From an uncultured Spirochaetaceae bacterium (GTDB lineage: Bacteria > Spirochaetota > Spirochaetia > Sphaerochaetales > Sphaerochaetaceae): a stretch of DNA of 45,811 bases. Below are positions 1 through 6,703 of the stretch, one piece after another (positions within the stretch are counted from its first letter, which is position 1; each line of letters starts with the position of its first letter). The notes beneath the pieces were generated by a model that was not told the DNA's origin, searched no databases, and saw nothing but the letters and a program-made list of their open reading frames with translations. The stretch spans positions 1 to 45,811 of the forward strand of contig CALXLB010000025.1 of assembly GCA_944389085.1 (NCBI GenBank), in the 5' to 3' direction. The translations under genes were made by a program, and so were the position numbers.

Positions 1-88
1 TCTCCTCCTCTGCTCCGTCTTTCCTTCCTGCCCTGATTCTCGATACCGCATCTTTCAGCTTATCCCTGAAAACGCTGAACTTTCCCAT
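1..88 (-). CDS. ftsY: FtsY-like SRP receptor, 5' end only (partial)
   Basis: A leftward reading frame starts at ATG 88 and runs off the window after 29 codons (MGKFSVFRDKLKDAVSRI and onward, ending in a Glu-rich stretch). A short basic amphipathic helix followed by an acidic stretch is how many bacterial FtsY proteins begin. FtsY is the membrane-associated GTPase receptor for the signal recognition particle. The location supports the guess, because the SRP RNA gene lies about 630 bp away. The GTPase domain is outside the window, so the identity is an inference from a short N-terminus. An extended -10 element lies 7 nt upstream of the ATG, which suggests a leaderless transcript. Confidence 0.45.
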   Translation of the reverse strand, partial: MGKFSVFRDKLKDAVSRIRAGRKDGAEEE

Positions 89-95
89 ACTCCGT

Positions 96-104
96 AATAT
101 AGCA
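96..104 (-). promoter_or_regulatory. Extended -10 promoter of the ftsY-like gene
   Basis: Read leftward, TGC followed by TATATT (96-101) sits 7 nt before ATG 88. The expected transcription start is within about one base of the start codon. No convincing -35 was seen, which is usual for extended -10 promoters. Confidence 0.5.
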
Positions 105-130
105 AAAACAGAGGTACAGAAACAGTATTA

Positions 131-159
131 TTGACACAAAGTCCGTTGAATAGTATTAT
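131..159 (+). promoter_or_regulatory. Sigma-70 promoter of the tRNA/SRP RNA cluster
   Basis: TTGACA (131-136), a 17-bp spacer, then TATTAT (154-159). This is a near-consensus promoter. The predicted start is at about 166, just ahead of the first tRNA at 173. Confidence 0.75.
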
Positions 160-172
160 TCAGACCTTGACT

Positions 173-257
173 GGAGAGATGTCCGAGTGGTCGATGGTGG
201 CAGTCTTGAAAACTGCTGAGGCGAAAGTCTCCGGGGGTTCGAATCCCTCTCTCTCCG
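173..257 (+). tRNA. tRNA-Ser (anticodon UGA)
   Basis: Class II tRNA. The acceptor stem GGAGAGA (173-179) pairs with TCTCTCC (250-256), with discriminator G257. The anticodon arm at 200-216 carries TGA at 207-209. A long variable arm precedes the GGTTCGAATCC T-arm. The 3' CCA is not encoded. Confidence 0.96.
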
Positions 258-271
258 ATAGAAAAATAAAT

Positions 272-361
272 GGAGAGGTGCGAGAGAGGCCGAATCGGGC
301 TCCCTGCTAAGGAGTTGACCTGGCAAACCCGGGTCCGGGGGTTCGAATCCCCCCCTCTCCG
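272..361 (+). tRNA. tRNA-Ser (anticodon GCU)
   Basis: Class II tRNA. The acceptor GGAGAGG (272-278) pairs with CCTCTCC (354-360), with discriminator G361. The anticodon GCT is at 306-308 and there is a long variable arm. No CCA is encoded. Eight T residues (362-369) follow directly and could cause partial transcription termination or mark a processing site. Confidence 0.96.
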
Positions 362-448
362 TTTTTTTTCTGCCATAAATCAGCGCGTGGAAGACTGCTA
401 CTTGCTTATGTTCTTCCATTGTGATAAATTGACAACCGCTGAATTTAT

Positions 449-522
449 GAGACTATAGCTCAGCTGGATAGAGCATCAGTTTGCGGAACTGAGGGTCGGA
501 GGTTCGAATCCTCTTAGTCTCG
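449..522 (+). tRNA. tRNA-Arg (anticodon GCG)
   Basis: The acceptor GAGACTA (449-455) pairs with TAGTCTC (515-521), with discriminator G522. The anticodon stem TCAGT/ACTGA encloses the loop TTGCGGA, giving GCG at 483-485. The D-loop has an A after GG, as in arginine tRNAs. Most bacteria read CGU/CGC/CGA with an ACG tRNA deaminated to ICG by TadA, so a genomic GCG is unusual. A weak promoter (TTGCTT 402-407, 17 bp, TAAATT 425-430) may supplement the cluster promoter after the T-run at 362. No CCA is encoded. Confidence 0.93.
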
Positions 523-526
523 AACA

Positions 527-614
527 GGAGAGATGTCCGAGTGGTCGAAGGAGCCGGACTCGAAATCCGGTGTAGTGCTTTGCATTACCGAGGGTTCGAA
601 TCCCTCTCTCTCCG
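527..614 (+). tRNA. tRNA-Ser (anticodon CGA)
   Basis: Class II tRNA. The acceptor GGAGAGA (527-533) pairs with TCTCTCC (607-613), with discriminator G614. The anticodon stem CCGGA/TCCGG encloses CGA at 561-563. It starts 5 nt after tRNA-Arg, so the two must be co-transcribed. No CCA is encoded. Confidence 0.96.
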
Positions 615-629
615 AAACCATATGCATCT

Positions 630-715
630 GGAGAGGTGTCCGAGTGGTCGAAGGTGCACGATTGGAAGTCGTGTATGGTCAAAAGCCATCGGGGGTTCGA
701 ATCCCCCCCTCTCCG
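630..715 (+). tRNA. tRNA-Ser (anticodon GGA)
   Basis: Class II tRNA. The acceptor GGAGAGG (630-636) pairs with CCTCTCC (708-714), with discriminator G715. The anticodon stem CACGA/TCGTG encloses GGA at 664-666. It ends 2 nt before the SRP RNA helix begins, so 3' processing of this tRNA would also generate the SRP RNA 5' end. No CCA is encoded. Confidence 0.96.
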
Positions 716-716
716 T

Positions 717-820
717 TCAGCAGCAGATACCTGGCTATGTACGCCGCCCAACCCCGTCAGGGCAGGGATGCAGCAGCGGTAAGCGGAATGTGCATGAGAC
801 CGGGACCATTTGCTGCTGTT
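717..820 (+). ncRNA. ffs: Small signal recognition particle RNA (4.5S type)
   Basis: The domain IV core is recognisable. CAGG (758-761) is followed by a 3-bp stem GCA/TGC (762-764/769-771) closed by a GGGA tetraloop (765-768), then AGCAG (772-776). This has the same 10-nt spacing as the CAGG...AGCAG symmetric loop of bacterial SRP RNA. The helix continues outward: CCGC/GCGG, ATGTAC/GTGCAT, and a terminal CAGCAGCA (718-725) paired with TGCTGCTG (811-818). The following GTTTCTTTT makes the outer helix a likely terminator. The GGGA loop replaces the usual GGAA. The RNA binds Ffh to target membrane proteins through FtsY. Its position before dnaX-ybaB-recR matches the Bacillus scr locus. Confidence 0.88.
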
Positions 821-854
821 TCTTTTCCCTTCCTACCCAACCAAAGCTCATCCA

Positions 855-863
855 TGCTATAAT
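855..863 (+). promoter_or_regulatory. Extended -10 promoter of dnaX-ybaB-recR
   Basis: TGC followed by a perfect TATAAT (858-863). The predicted start is at about 870, leaving a short leader that contains the Shine-Dalgarno GGAGGAAG (872-879). Confidence 0.7.
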
Positions 864-880
864 CATCGCGCGGAGGAAGA

Positions 881-2632
881 ATGGCACAACAAGCCTATGA
901 AGTAACGGCAACAAGAAAACGTCCACAGGAGTTTGAACGTCTTGTCGGTCAGGATTTTGTCGTATCAACACTGGAAAATGCAATAAAAGAAGGCAGAATA
1001 GCTCATGCCTATCTCTTCTCTGGACCAAGGGGAGTCGGAAAAACGAGTTCTGCACGGCTCCTTGCAAAAGCTCTTAATTGCGAAAGCGGACCAGAACCGA
1101 CAGCCCATCCTTGCGGCCATTGCGATTCATGTACATCCATTGCTCAGGGAAAATCTGTTGATGTGATTGAAATCGATGGTGCTTCAAACACCAGCGTTAA
1201 TGATATACGGGCTATCAAAGATGAGGTCATGTATCCACCGCAATCATCGAGATACAAGATTTACATCATTGACGAAGTCCATATGCTCTCCACATCAGCC
1301 TTCAATGCTTTACTGAAGACCATCGAAGAACCACCTGAGTATATCATCTTCATTTTCGCAACTACTGAACTGCAGAAGGTCCCTGCCACCATCAGATCAA
1401 GATGCCAGCAGTTCCGCTTTCACCTGATTGGCCAGAAAGAAATCATGGCCTGCCTCAAGGAAGCTGCCGACGATATCAATATAACAGCGGATGAGGATGC
1501 GCTTTTCTGGATAGCAAGAGAATCCACTGGCTCAATGCGCGACGCATATACTCTTTTCGATCAGGTCGCTGCTTTCTCTGGCAATCACATCACGCTGCAG
1601 AAAATCAGGGAAAAACTATCAATAGCTGGCTTTGGCGCAATTACTGATATAGTCAGAAAAGCTCTGCTGAAACAGCAGGAGGAAGCATTTGCAGCTTTAT
1701 CAGAGCTTTTTGCATCCGGAGTCTCTGCAGATCAGATCATCAAAGATTCTGCTGATTTCTTCCGCACCCTGATGCTCTATAAAGCAGGAGTTCAGCGCTC
1801 GGATGTACTAGGAGCTGTCCTCTCAGATATACCACAGGATATAGTGAACATTCTTAGTGAGGAACAGATTGAAGCTGCCCTTAAAGCATTTCTGAACTTA
1901 TATAGAGATATAAGATATTCCCTGTCCCCTCGCTTTGAAATAGAGCTTATGTTCATGAGGCTCAGCACGCTGCCTCTTCTTACATCTCCACAGGCGCTTG
2001 TCGAGAAGCTGGAAGATATGAAGAAGGGAATTGCAGAAGGAAGCATCGTTGTAACAGCTCCAAAAGAGCCCATCAGGCTAGAAGGCCCGAAACAGCAGAT
2101 CGTCTCTGATTCTGATAAAAAAAATGAAACAACGACTGAGACAGCTGCTGTAGCAGAAAAGGATGAGGAGGTTCCTGATGAGCCCCCTTTTCAAGAAGAG
2201 AGCTTCACCATCAGATTAAGTGACCTGCCATCCATAGCTGAAGCACTGCGCAAAATGGGAAAATCCTCAGAGGCTCGATATATATCATCAATAGAGAAGA
2301 TAGAAGAGAAAGATGGAACTTTCATCTTCACGACATCAAAACCTCTTGCATACAACAGTCTGAAGAATGACGAGAAGAGTCTCAACAGAGCTATTGCTTC
2401 AGCATTGGGTGAGAATCCGCTGATCAGGCTGCATCTTGAAGAAAAAGAGAACGAAGAAGATGCTTTCTCTGCACAGATGAAGGAACTGAGAGCCTTTTTC
2501 GGCGGAAACATCATAAGGACAGAAAAAGAAGAAGAGAATAAGGAGATTGAGGAAAACTATGTTCCCAAACATGAATCCATTCGAATTAATGAAGACAATG
2601 GGCTCTATCCAGAGCCAGATGAAGACGATTAA
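881..2632 (+). CDS. dnaX: DNA polymerase III subunit gamma/tau
   Basis: Clamp-loader ATPase of the replicative polymerase, 583 aa. Visible elements are Walker A GPRGVGKT (48-55), a zinc module with Cys 67, 78, 81 and 84, a Walker B region around IDEVHML, and the sensor-1/arginine-finger SRC motif after PATIR. The ATG follows a strong GGAGGAAG site. The C-terminal part after residue about 400 is charged and low in complexity, as in tau-specific regions. A run of eight A at 2117-2124 in this linker is followed by TGA in the -1 frame, so a shorter gamma-like product of about 415 aa is likely. It heads a dnaX-ybaB-recR operon. Confidence 0.96.
   Translation: MAQQAYEVTATRKRPQEFERLVGQDFVVSTLENAIKEGRIAHAYLFSGPRGVGKTSSARLLAKALNCESGPEPTAHPCGHCDSCTSIAQGKSVDVIEIDGASNTSVNDIRAIKDEVMYPPQSSRYKIYIIDEVHMLSTSAFNALLKTIEEPPEYIIFIFATTELQKVPATIRSRCQQFRFHLIGQKEIMACLKEAADDINITADEDALFWIARESTGSMRDAYTLFDQVAAFSGNHITLQKIREKLSIAGFGAITDIVRKALLKQQEEAFAALSELFASGVSADQIIKDSADFFRTLMLYKAGVQRSDVLGAVLSDIPQDIVNILSEEQIEAALKAFLNLYRDIRYSLSPRFEIELMFMRLSTLPLLTSPQALVEKLEDMKKGIAEGSIVVTAPKEPIRLEGPKQQIVSDSDKKNETTTETAAVAEKDEEVPDEPPFQEESFTIRLSDLPSIAEALRKMGKSSEARYISSIEKIEEKDGTFIFTTSKPLAYNSLKNDEKSLNRAIASALGENPLIRLHLEEKENEEDAFSAQMKELRAFFGGNIIRTEKEEENKEIEENYVPKHESIRINEDNGLYPEPDEDD
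2116..2127 (+). promoter_or_regulatory. Candidate programmed frameshift (A8) site in dnaX
   Basis: In-frame GAT AAA AAA AAT contains the heptamer T AAA AAA. A -1 slip reads AAA and then TGA (2125-2127). An extra A in the transcript gives the same stop, and a lost A stops after nine codons. All three outcomes cut DnaX at about 415-424 aa, just after the AAA+ and collar part. No clear stimulatory stem was seen downstream. Confidence 0.55.
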
Positions 2633-2873
2633 AGAAGAAATTTCAAAACTGACTGCAACAGGTTCTGCGGGAGCAGGACTGGTAGAAGCAACAGTCAATG
2701 GGGATTTCATGGTCCAGAAAATCACAATCTCCGACAGTGCCATGGCTATGAATGACAAAGGAACTATCGAAGCTCTCACTGCTTCTGCTATCAACGATGC
2801 GATGAACAAAATCAAAGAGAAGACTGAAGAGCGTTCCCGCGAGTTATTGCAGGAAATCCAGAGGAAAAACTGA
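2559..2873 (+). CDS. ybaB: YbaB/EbfC family nucleoid-associated protein
   Basis: 104 aa from ATG 2559 (MFPNMNPFELMK). YbaB/EbfC proteins are small dimeric DNA-binding proteins encoded between dnaX and recR in most bacteria. The sequence has the expected helical N-terminus (IQSQMKTIKEEISKL), then a strand-rich middle (VEATVNGDFMVQKITI) and a C-terminal helix. The gene overlaps the end of dnaX. I chose ATG 2559 because GAGG (2549-2552) lies 6 nt upstream; ATG 2571 and TTG 2547 are alternatives. Its stop overlaps the recR start by one base, implying translational coupling. Confidence 0.93.
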   Translation: MFPNMNPFELMKTMGSIQSQMKTIKEEISKLTATGSAGAGLVEATVNGDFMVQKITISDSAMAMNDKGTIEALTASAINDAMNKIKEKTEERSRELLQEIQRKN

Positions 2874-3460
2874 TGGAAGCTCTTGAAGAATTGCAGGGAC
2901 TGCTGAAAAAGCTTCCAGGCATGGGAGAAAAGTCCGCACAGCGCCTTTCCTATCATCTGATACGTACAGATGATAGCTTCAACAGAGCTTTAGGAGAGGC
3001 TATTGCAACAATAAAGGAAAAGATACATCCATGTCCTGTCTGCGGCTGCTATACGGAGCATGATATCTGCTCATACTGTTCTGATCCCAGCAGAGACAAA
3101 AGTCTCCTCTGTGTCGTAGAAGAACCGCAGGATGTATTATCCATAGCCTCTTCCGGTGCTTATAATGGCCTTTTCCATGTCCTCGGAGGAGCCATCAATC
3201 CTCTTGGCGGCGTCGGACCTGACAGCCTCACATTCTCAGAACTGATGCAAAGAGTAGAAACAGGAGATTTCAAGGAAATCATCATAGCGACAAATCCTAC
3301 GGAAGAGGGAGATACTACCGCACTCTACATACGGCATCTTCTCGAAGGCAGGGAAATCACATTAACGCGTCTTGCCTCTGGCCTTCCCATTGGAGGAGAC
3401 CTTGGCTATGCTGACAAGCTTACGCTGATGCGGTCTCTCCGTGGCAGAATCCGATTCTGA
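2873..3460 (+). CDS. recR: Recombination mediator RecR
   Basis: 195 aa, the normal family length. RecR works with RecF and RecO to load RecA at gapped DNA. Visible features are the N-terminal helix-hairpin-helix (LKKLPGMGEKSAQRL), a Cys4 zinc finger (CPVCGCYTEHDICSYC), a Toprim domain beginning LLCVVEEPQDVLSI, and the C-terminal GDLGYADKLTL motif. The start ATG overlaps the ybaB TGA. The last 99 bp overlap the 3' end of the convergent oppC-like gene. Confidence 0.97.
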   Translation: MEALEELQGLLKKLPGMGEKSAQRLSYHLIRTDDSFNRALGEAIATIKEKIHPCPVCGCYTEHDICSYCSDPSRDKSLLCVVEEPQDVLSIASSGAYNGLFHVLGGAINPLGGVGPDSLTFSELMQRVETGDFKEIIIATNPTEEGDTTALYIRHLLEGREITLTRLASGLPIGGDLGYADKLTLMRSLRGRIRF

Positions 3461-4204
3461 GAAGGAAAGTGCTATAAGCTCAACAGCAAAACCAAGAAGC
3501 ACAAGCGCCGCAGCAGGAAAGACAATCATCCAGGGAGCACTTAGCATCACAGGCCTTGCCTCTGCCAGGACAGATCCCAGAGAAGGAATTGTCACCGGGA
3601 TTCCGCATCCAAGGAATGAAAGGGTCGATTCTGCCATCAGAGCCGAAAGAAAGACTGTAACGGACTGCAGAGAGATATACGGAACAAGATGTGGCAGCAT
3701 ACGCTGGAAAATCCTGAAGCTGGATGATCCGATTGCACGTTCCGCTTCTATGAAATCCTCCGCTAAGAGTTGAGAAGTCTTCGAATAAGACGTCCTTGCT
3801 ATATCTGAAATATGCGAAATGGAAATGGCAAGTATCATTTTTAAAAATCCAGGGCCGGACAAAGAAGCAAAAAAGAGTGCCAGTATCACGGAAGGTACAG
3901 ATTTAAGCGTATCTGAAAGAGAGAGTACAATCGCCTTTGGAAAACGTGGCAGTATATAAAGAAATGAAAGAACAATACCAGCGGACGCTGAAATAAACGT
4001 CACGGATAATGCTGATATTATAGATATACCAACACCAGCAGCAGTCCGTCCAAGCAGGCTTCTCCCCAAAGTATCCGTACCAAAAGGTTCTTCAGATGAT
4101 GGAGGAATAAGACGGTTTTCCGTATCAACTGTTCCATCCGACCCAAAAACAAGCGAAAACAGAATAAGGAGAAGAAACAAGATAACACCTGCTTTACGTT
4201 TCAT
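3362..4204 (-). CDS. Oligopeptide/dipeptide-type ABC transporter permease (OppC/DppC-like)
   Basis: 280 aa from ATG 4204 (MKRKAGVILFLLLILF). The family signature is an N-terminal membrane segment, a periplasmic stretch with GTDTLGRSLLGR, then a set of hydrophobic segments and an EAA-type loop (DFIEAERAIGSSSFRIFQRMLPHL). Its ATG overlaps the oppB stop by 4 nt (ATGA), so it is the last gene of a leftward oppA-oppB-oppC operon. The C-terminus runs 99 bp into recR on the other strand and encodes a basic hydrophilic tail. No ATPase genes follow. The substrate is unknown: peptide, nickel and sugar importers share this fold. Confidence 0.88.
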   Translation of the reverse strand: MKRKAGVILFLLLILFSLVFGSDGTVDTENRLIPPSSEEPFGTDTLGRSLLGRTAAGVGISIISALSVTFISASAGIVLSFLYILPRFPKAIVLSLSDTLKSVPSVILALFFASLSGPGFLKMILAISISHISDIARTSYSKTSQLLAEDFIEAERAIGSSSFRIFQRMLPHLVPYISLQSVTVFLSALMAESTLSFLGCGIPVTIPSLGSVLAEARPVMLSAPWMIVFPAAALVLLGFAVELIALSFSESDSATERPHQRKLVSIAKVSSNGKARGKTR

Positions 4205-5133
4205 GCTCTCCTCCTCGGATCCAGATGCAATGCAATGCATTCTGCTACGAAGGAGATAACAGAAACAAAGCAAGATATAAGCATCAGCAGAACACCTGAA
4301 AGCCTTGCATCCCGGCCAAGAGCCGCAGAAACAACGAGTGAACCTATACCAGGAATAGCAAAAACAGTCTCGACTGCCGCCGATCCACCAAGAAAGGATG
4401 CAGCAGACTGGCCCAGAAGAGTGACCAGTACTGGCAATGCAGGTTTTGTTGCACTCAGGAAAGCTCTTTGCCTGACGCTCATCCCCATTGCAGCTGCAAT
4501 CAAAGCATACGGCTGTTCCATGTTTTCTCTCAGCGCGCGGCGGAATATTATCATAAGAAAAGAAGAGTGAAGAAGCGCAAGTGATAACGAGGGAAGAAAC
4601 ACAGATTGCAGATGCCGCAGGAGCCCTTCGGATAAAGGTGCATATCCACTGACAGGGAACCAGCCAAGAGAGACAGAAAAGATAATGACCAGAACAAGCG
4701 AAAGCAGGAAAACAGGAGACGAAGCCATCAGCGTTGCCCATCCTGTTGCTGCAGCACTCCCTACCCCTTTTCTCCCAAGTGTCAGATATGCAAGCGGAAC
4801 AGCAATCAGCAAAGCCATGGCAAGAGCCAGCAAAGAGACAGAAAGGGTTACAGGCAGACGCTGTTTCACCAAAGTGATTATCTCTACTCCTCCAGCAGAA
4901 ACACCCCAGTCTCCTGTAAAAAACAATACAAAGAACTTCAGGTATCTGAGCAGCAATGGGTCTGTCAGGCCCATTGCTTCTCTGTATGCTTCAATCTGCT
5001 CCTTACTTGCATCCTCTGCAAGGATATATGCAGAACTGTCGCCAGATGACAATGAAAGCGCAAAGAAAACAAGAGCCGAAACAACAACCATCGTCAAGAA
5101 TATAGTAGCCAATCGTTTCCAGATTCCATGCAT
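4201..5133 (-). CDS. Oligopeptide/dipeptide-type ABC transporter permease (OppB/DppB-like)
   Basis: 310 aa. It begins with a single hydrophobic segment (IFLTMVVVSALVFFALSL), then the ASKEQIEAYREAMGLTDPLLLRY region typical of OppB N-termini. Further membrane segments and an EAA-type loop (YALIAAAMGMSVRQRAFLSATKPAL) follow. It would pair with the downstream OppC-like protein as the membrane channel of an importer. It starts 41 bp after the solute-binding protein gene and overlaps the next permease by 4 nt. Confidence 0.9.
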   Translation of the reverse strand: MHGIWKRLATIFLTMVVVSALVFFALSLSSGDSSAYILAEDASKEQIEAYREAMGLTDPLLLRYLKFFVLFFTGDWGVSAGGVEIITLVKQRLPVTLSVSLLALAMALLIAVPLAYLTLGRKGVGSAAATGWATLMASSPVFLLSLVLVIIFSVSLGWFPVSGYAPLSEGLLRHLQSVFLPSLSLALLHSSFLMIIFRRALRENMEQPYALIAAAMGMSVRQRAFLSATKPALPVLVTLLGQSAASFLGGSAAVETVFAIPGIGSLVVSAALGRDARLSGVLLMLISCFVSVISFVAECIALHLDPRRRA

Positions 5134-5174
5134 GGCAAGATATTACTCCATTAGCAGGAATATAAGAACAGCTA

Positions 5175-6650
5175 TTATTCTTCAGCTATCCATGCCTTCC
5201 TGAAATTGAACCCCTGGCTGAAATCAATATCATGCAAAGAGGACGATGAGGCATAAACAGTAGAATAATGCCCTGGAACAATTACAGGAACGTACTCCCA
5301 GAGCTTTTTCTGGCATTCCTGCCAGATCTGGATTGCTTCATCAATGTCTGTAGCTGATGAAATAGCTGACAGAAGGGCTTCTGACTCCGGATCATCGAAT
5401 CCTCCTGGACTGGAAGCTGTCAAATAGATCTTCTCAAGAGGCAACGCAGTAGAAGATGTTGCGGATACATAAATATCCCAGGCATCAGGATCATTGCGTT
5501 TATCGATAAAAGCTGCCCAGTCAAGAATGATGATTTCCGTGGCAATACCTTCTTCTTCAAGCTGCGATGAAAGTGATACAGCAATTTTATCAAGATTCGT
5601 AAGATTGGAAGTGAGGATTCTCACTGTCTCTCCATTAAAAGAAGAGGAATCTAGATAAGCCCGTCCTTTTTCATCATCCTCATACCCATAAGGATCTGCA
5701 TCATAGACTCTCCAGGAAGAAGATGAATCCATGTAATCAGAATGCAGGGAATATCCATAATCACCATAACAGGCTTTCATAAGTTCATCTCTATCGAGAA
5801 AAAGAGAAACCGCCCTGCGGAAAGAAAGGTCTGCAGAAATTCCTTTATTCTTATTGAAAACAAGCACAATCGAGCCATTTTCTCCTCCCTGGTGAAGTGC
5901 TATATCCTCATTCACATACAACTGTGGAATATCATCAGAGAGAACTGTGTCGATAAAATCAAACTGCCCGCTTTCAAGGCCTAACCGGCGAGTAACGGAA
6001 TCAGGTACAAAACTATAACGGATACTCTTTATCGCAGGCTTCTCCCCCCAATACTGATCCCAGCTTTCCAGCATAATGGAGTCACCATGCCTCCATTCTT
6101 TGATTCTATACGGTCCTGTACCCGGGGGAAGCTGAAGAACGGCTTTTCCTTCCAGATATTCTGAAGGTACTACGACGGCGGCCTGAGGCGAAGAGGCCAT
6201 CATTACAGGCAATAATGCCAGCGATGATGAAGCTGTAATTACGATACTTTCTCCTTCTGCAATGAATCTGGCTCCATTTACAGCTCTGTCCGCATTCGGA
6301 TAAGAGGAAAGCCATCTGTTCATTGAGAGTGCTGCATCTTCTGCATCCAGCTTGCTTCCGTCATGAAAAAAGACACCATTCCTGATTTTCAGAGTCAGCG
6401 TACATCCATCCCCGGAAAGGCCGAAGCTATCAGCAAGATGGGGTACAGCAGTCCCATCAGCAAGCACTATCAGACGTTCATAGACATTACCATCCGCAAT
6501 ATTTCTGCCGGATACAGATGAATTGATCATCAGATCTAATACCGGCGGCTCCTGAGCAACAGCTACAGAAAGATAATCATCTTCTGCAGGAGTGCAGGAA
6601 ACGAATGATAATAAAATCAGGATTGAAACAAACAGACGGAGAAAAGCCAT
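5175..6650 (-). CDS. Extracellular solute-binding lipoprotein, family 5 (OppA/DppA-like)
   Basis: 491 aa. The N-terminal signal LFVSILILLSFVSC ends in a lax lipobox with Cys19, as expected for a lipoprotein made by Lgt (an lgt gene is present at 41195). Family-5 landmarks are a VYERLIVLADGTAVPHLADSF segment near the start, then FHDGSKLDAEDAALSMNRW, GTGPYRI, and LSFRRAVSLFLDRDEL. It captures the substrate for the permeases encoded immediately downstream. A terminator-like hairpin separates it from the upstream SDR gene. No clear Shine-Dalgarno precedes the ATG. Confidence 0.92.
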   Translation of the reverse strand: MAFLRLFVSILILLSFVSCTPAEDDYLSVAVAQEPPVLDLMINSSVSGRNIADGNVYERLIVLADGTAVPHLADSFGLSGDGCTLTLKIRNGVFFHDGSKLDAEDAALSMNRWLSSYPNADRAVNGARFIAEGESIVITASSSLALLPVMMASSPQAAVVVPSEYLEGKAVLQLPPGTGPYRIKEWRHGDSIMLESWDQYWGEKPAIKSIRYSFVPDSVTRRLGLESGQFDFIDTVLSDDIPQLYVNEDIALHQGGENGSIVLVFNKNKGISADLSFRRAVSLFLDRDELMKACYGDYGYSLHSDYMDSSSSWRVYDADPYGYEDDEKGRAYLDSSSFNGETVRILTSNLTNLDKIAVSLSSQLEEEGIATEIIILDWAAFIDKRNDPDAWDIYVSATSSTALPLEKIYLTASSPGGFDDPESEALLSAISSATDIDEAIQIWQECQKKLWEYVPVIVPGHYSTVYASSSSLHDIDFSQGFNFRKAWIAEE

Positions 6651-6660
6651 AATATTAAAT

Positions 6661-6684
6661 AAGCCAGGAGAGAACTCCTAGCTT
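6661..6684 (-). terminator. Terminator-like hairpin between the SDR gene and oppA
   Basis: A 10-bp stem (6675-6684 with 6661-6670, one G-U pair) closes a 4-nt loop. Read leftward it is followed by a T/A-rich stretch rather than a pure T-run. It may terminate or attenuate transcription entering the opp genes. Confidence 0.5.
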
Positions 6685-6703
6685 CAGTATTTTATCGAAA
6701 ACC

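Noticed and set aside
429..434. TTGACA just before tRNA-Arg
   Set aside because: A 17-bp spacer would place the -10 inside the tRNA itself, so it cannot drive that tRNA.
128..900. Several open frames on both strands across the tRNA and SRP RNA cluster
   Set aside because: They overlap well-folded tRNA and SRP RNA genes, repeat the tRNA sequence as peptide, and have no ribosome sites.
6651..6660. Leaderless start for the oppA-like gene
   Set aside because: The sequence before its ATG is only a weak match to a -10 (TTATTT), so it was not counted with the ten better cases.
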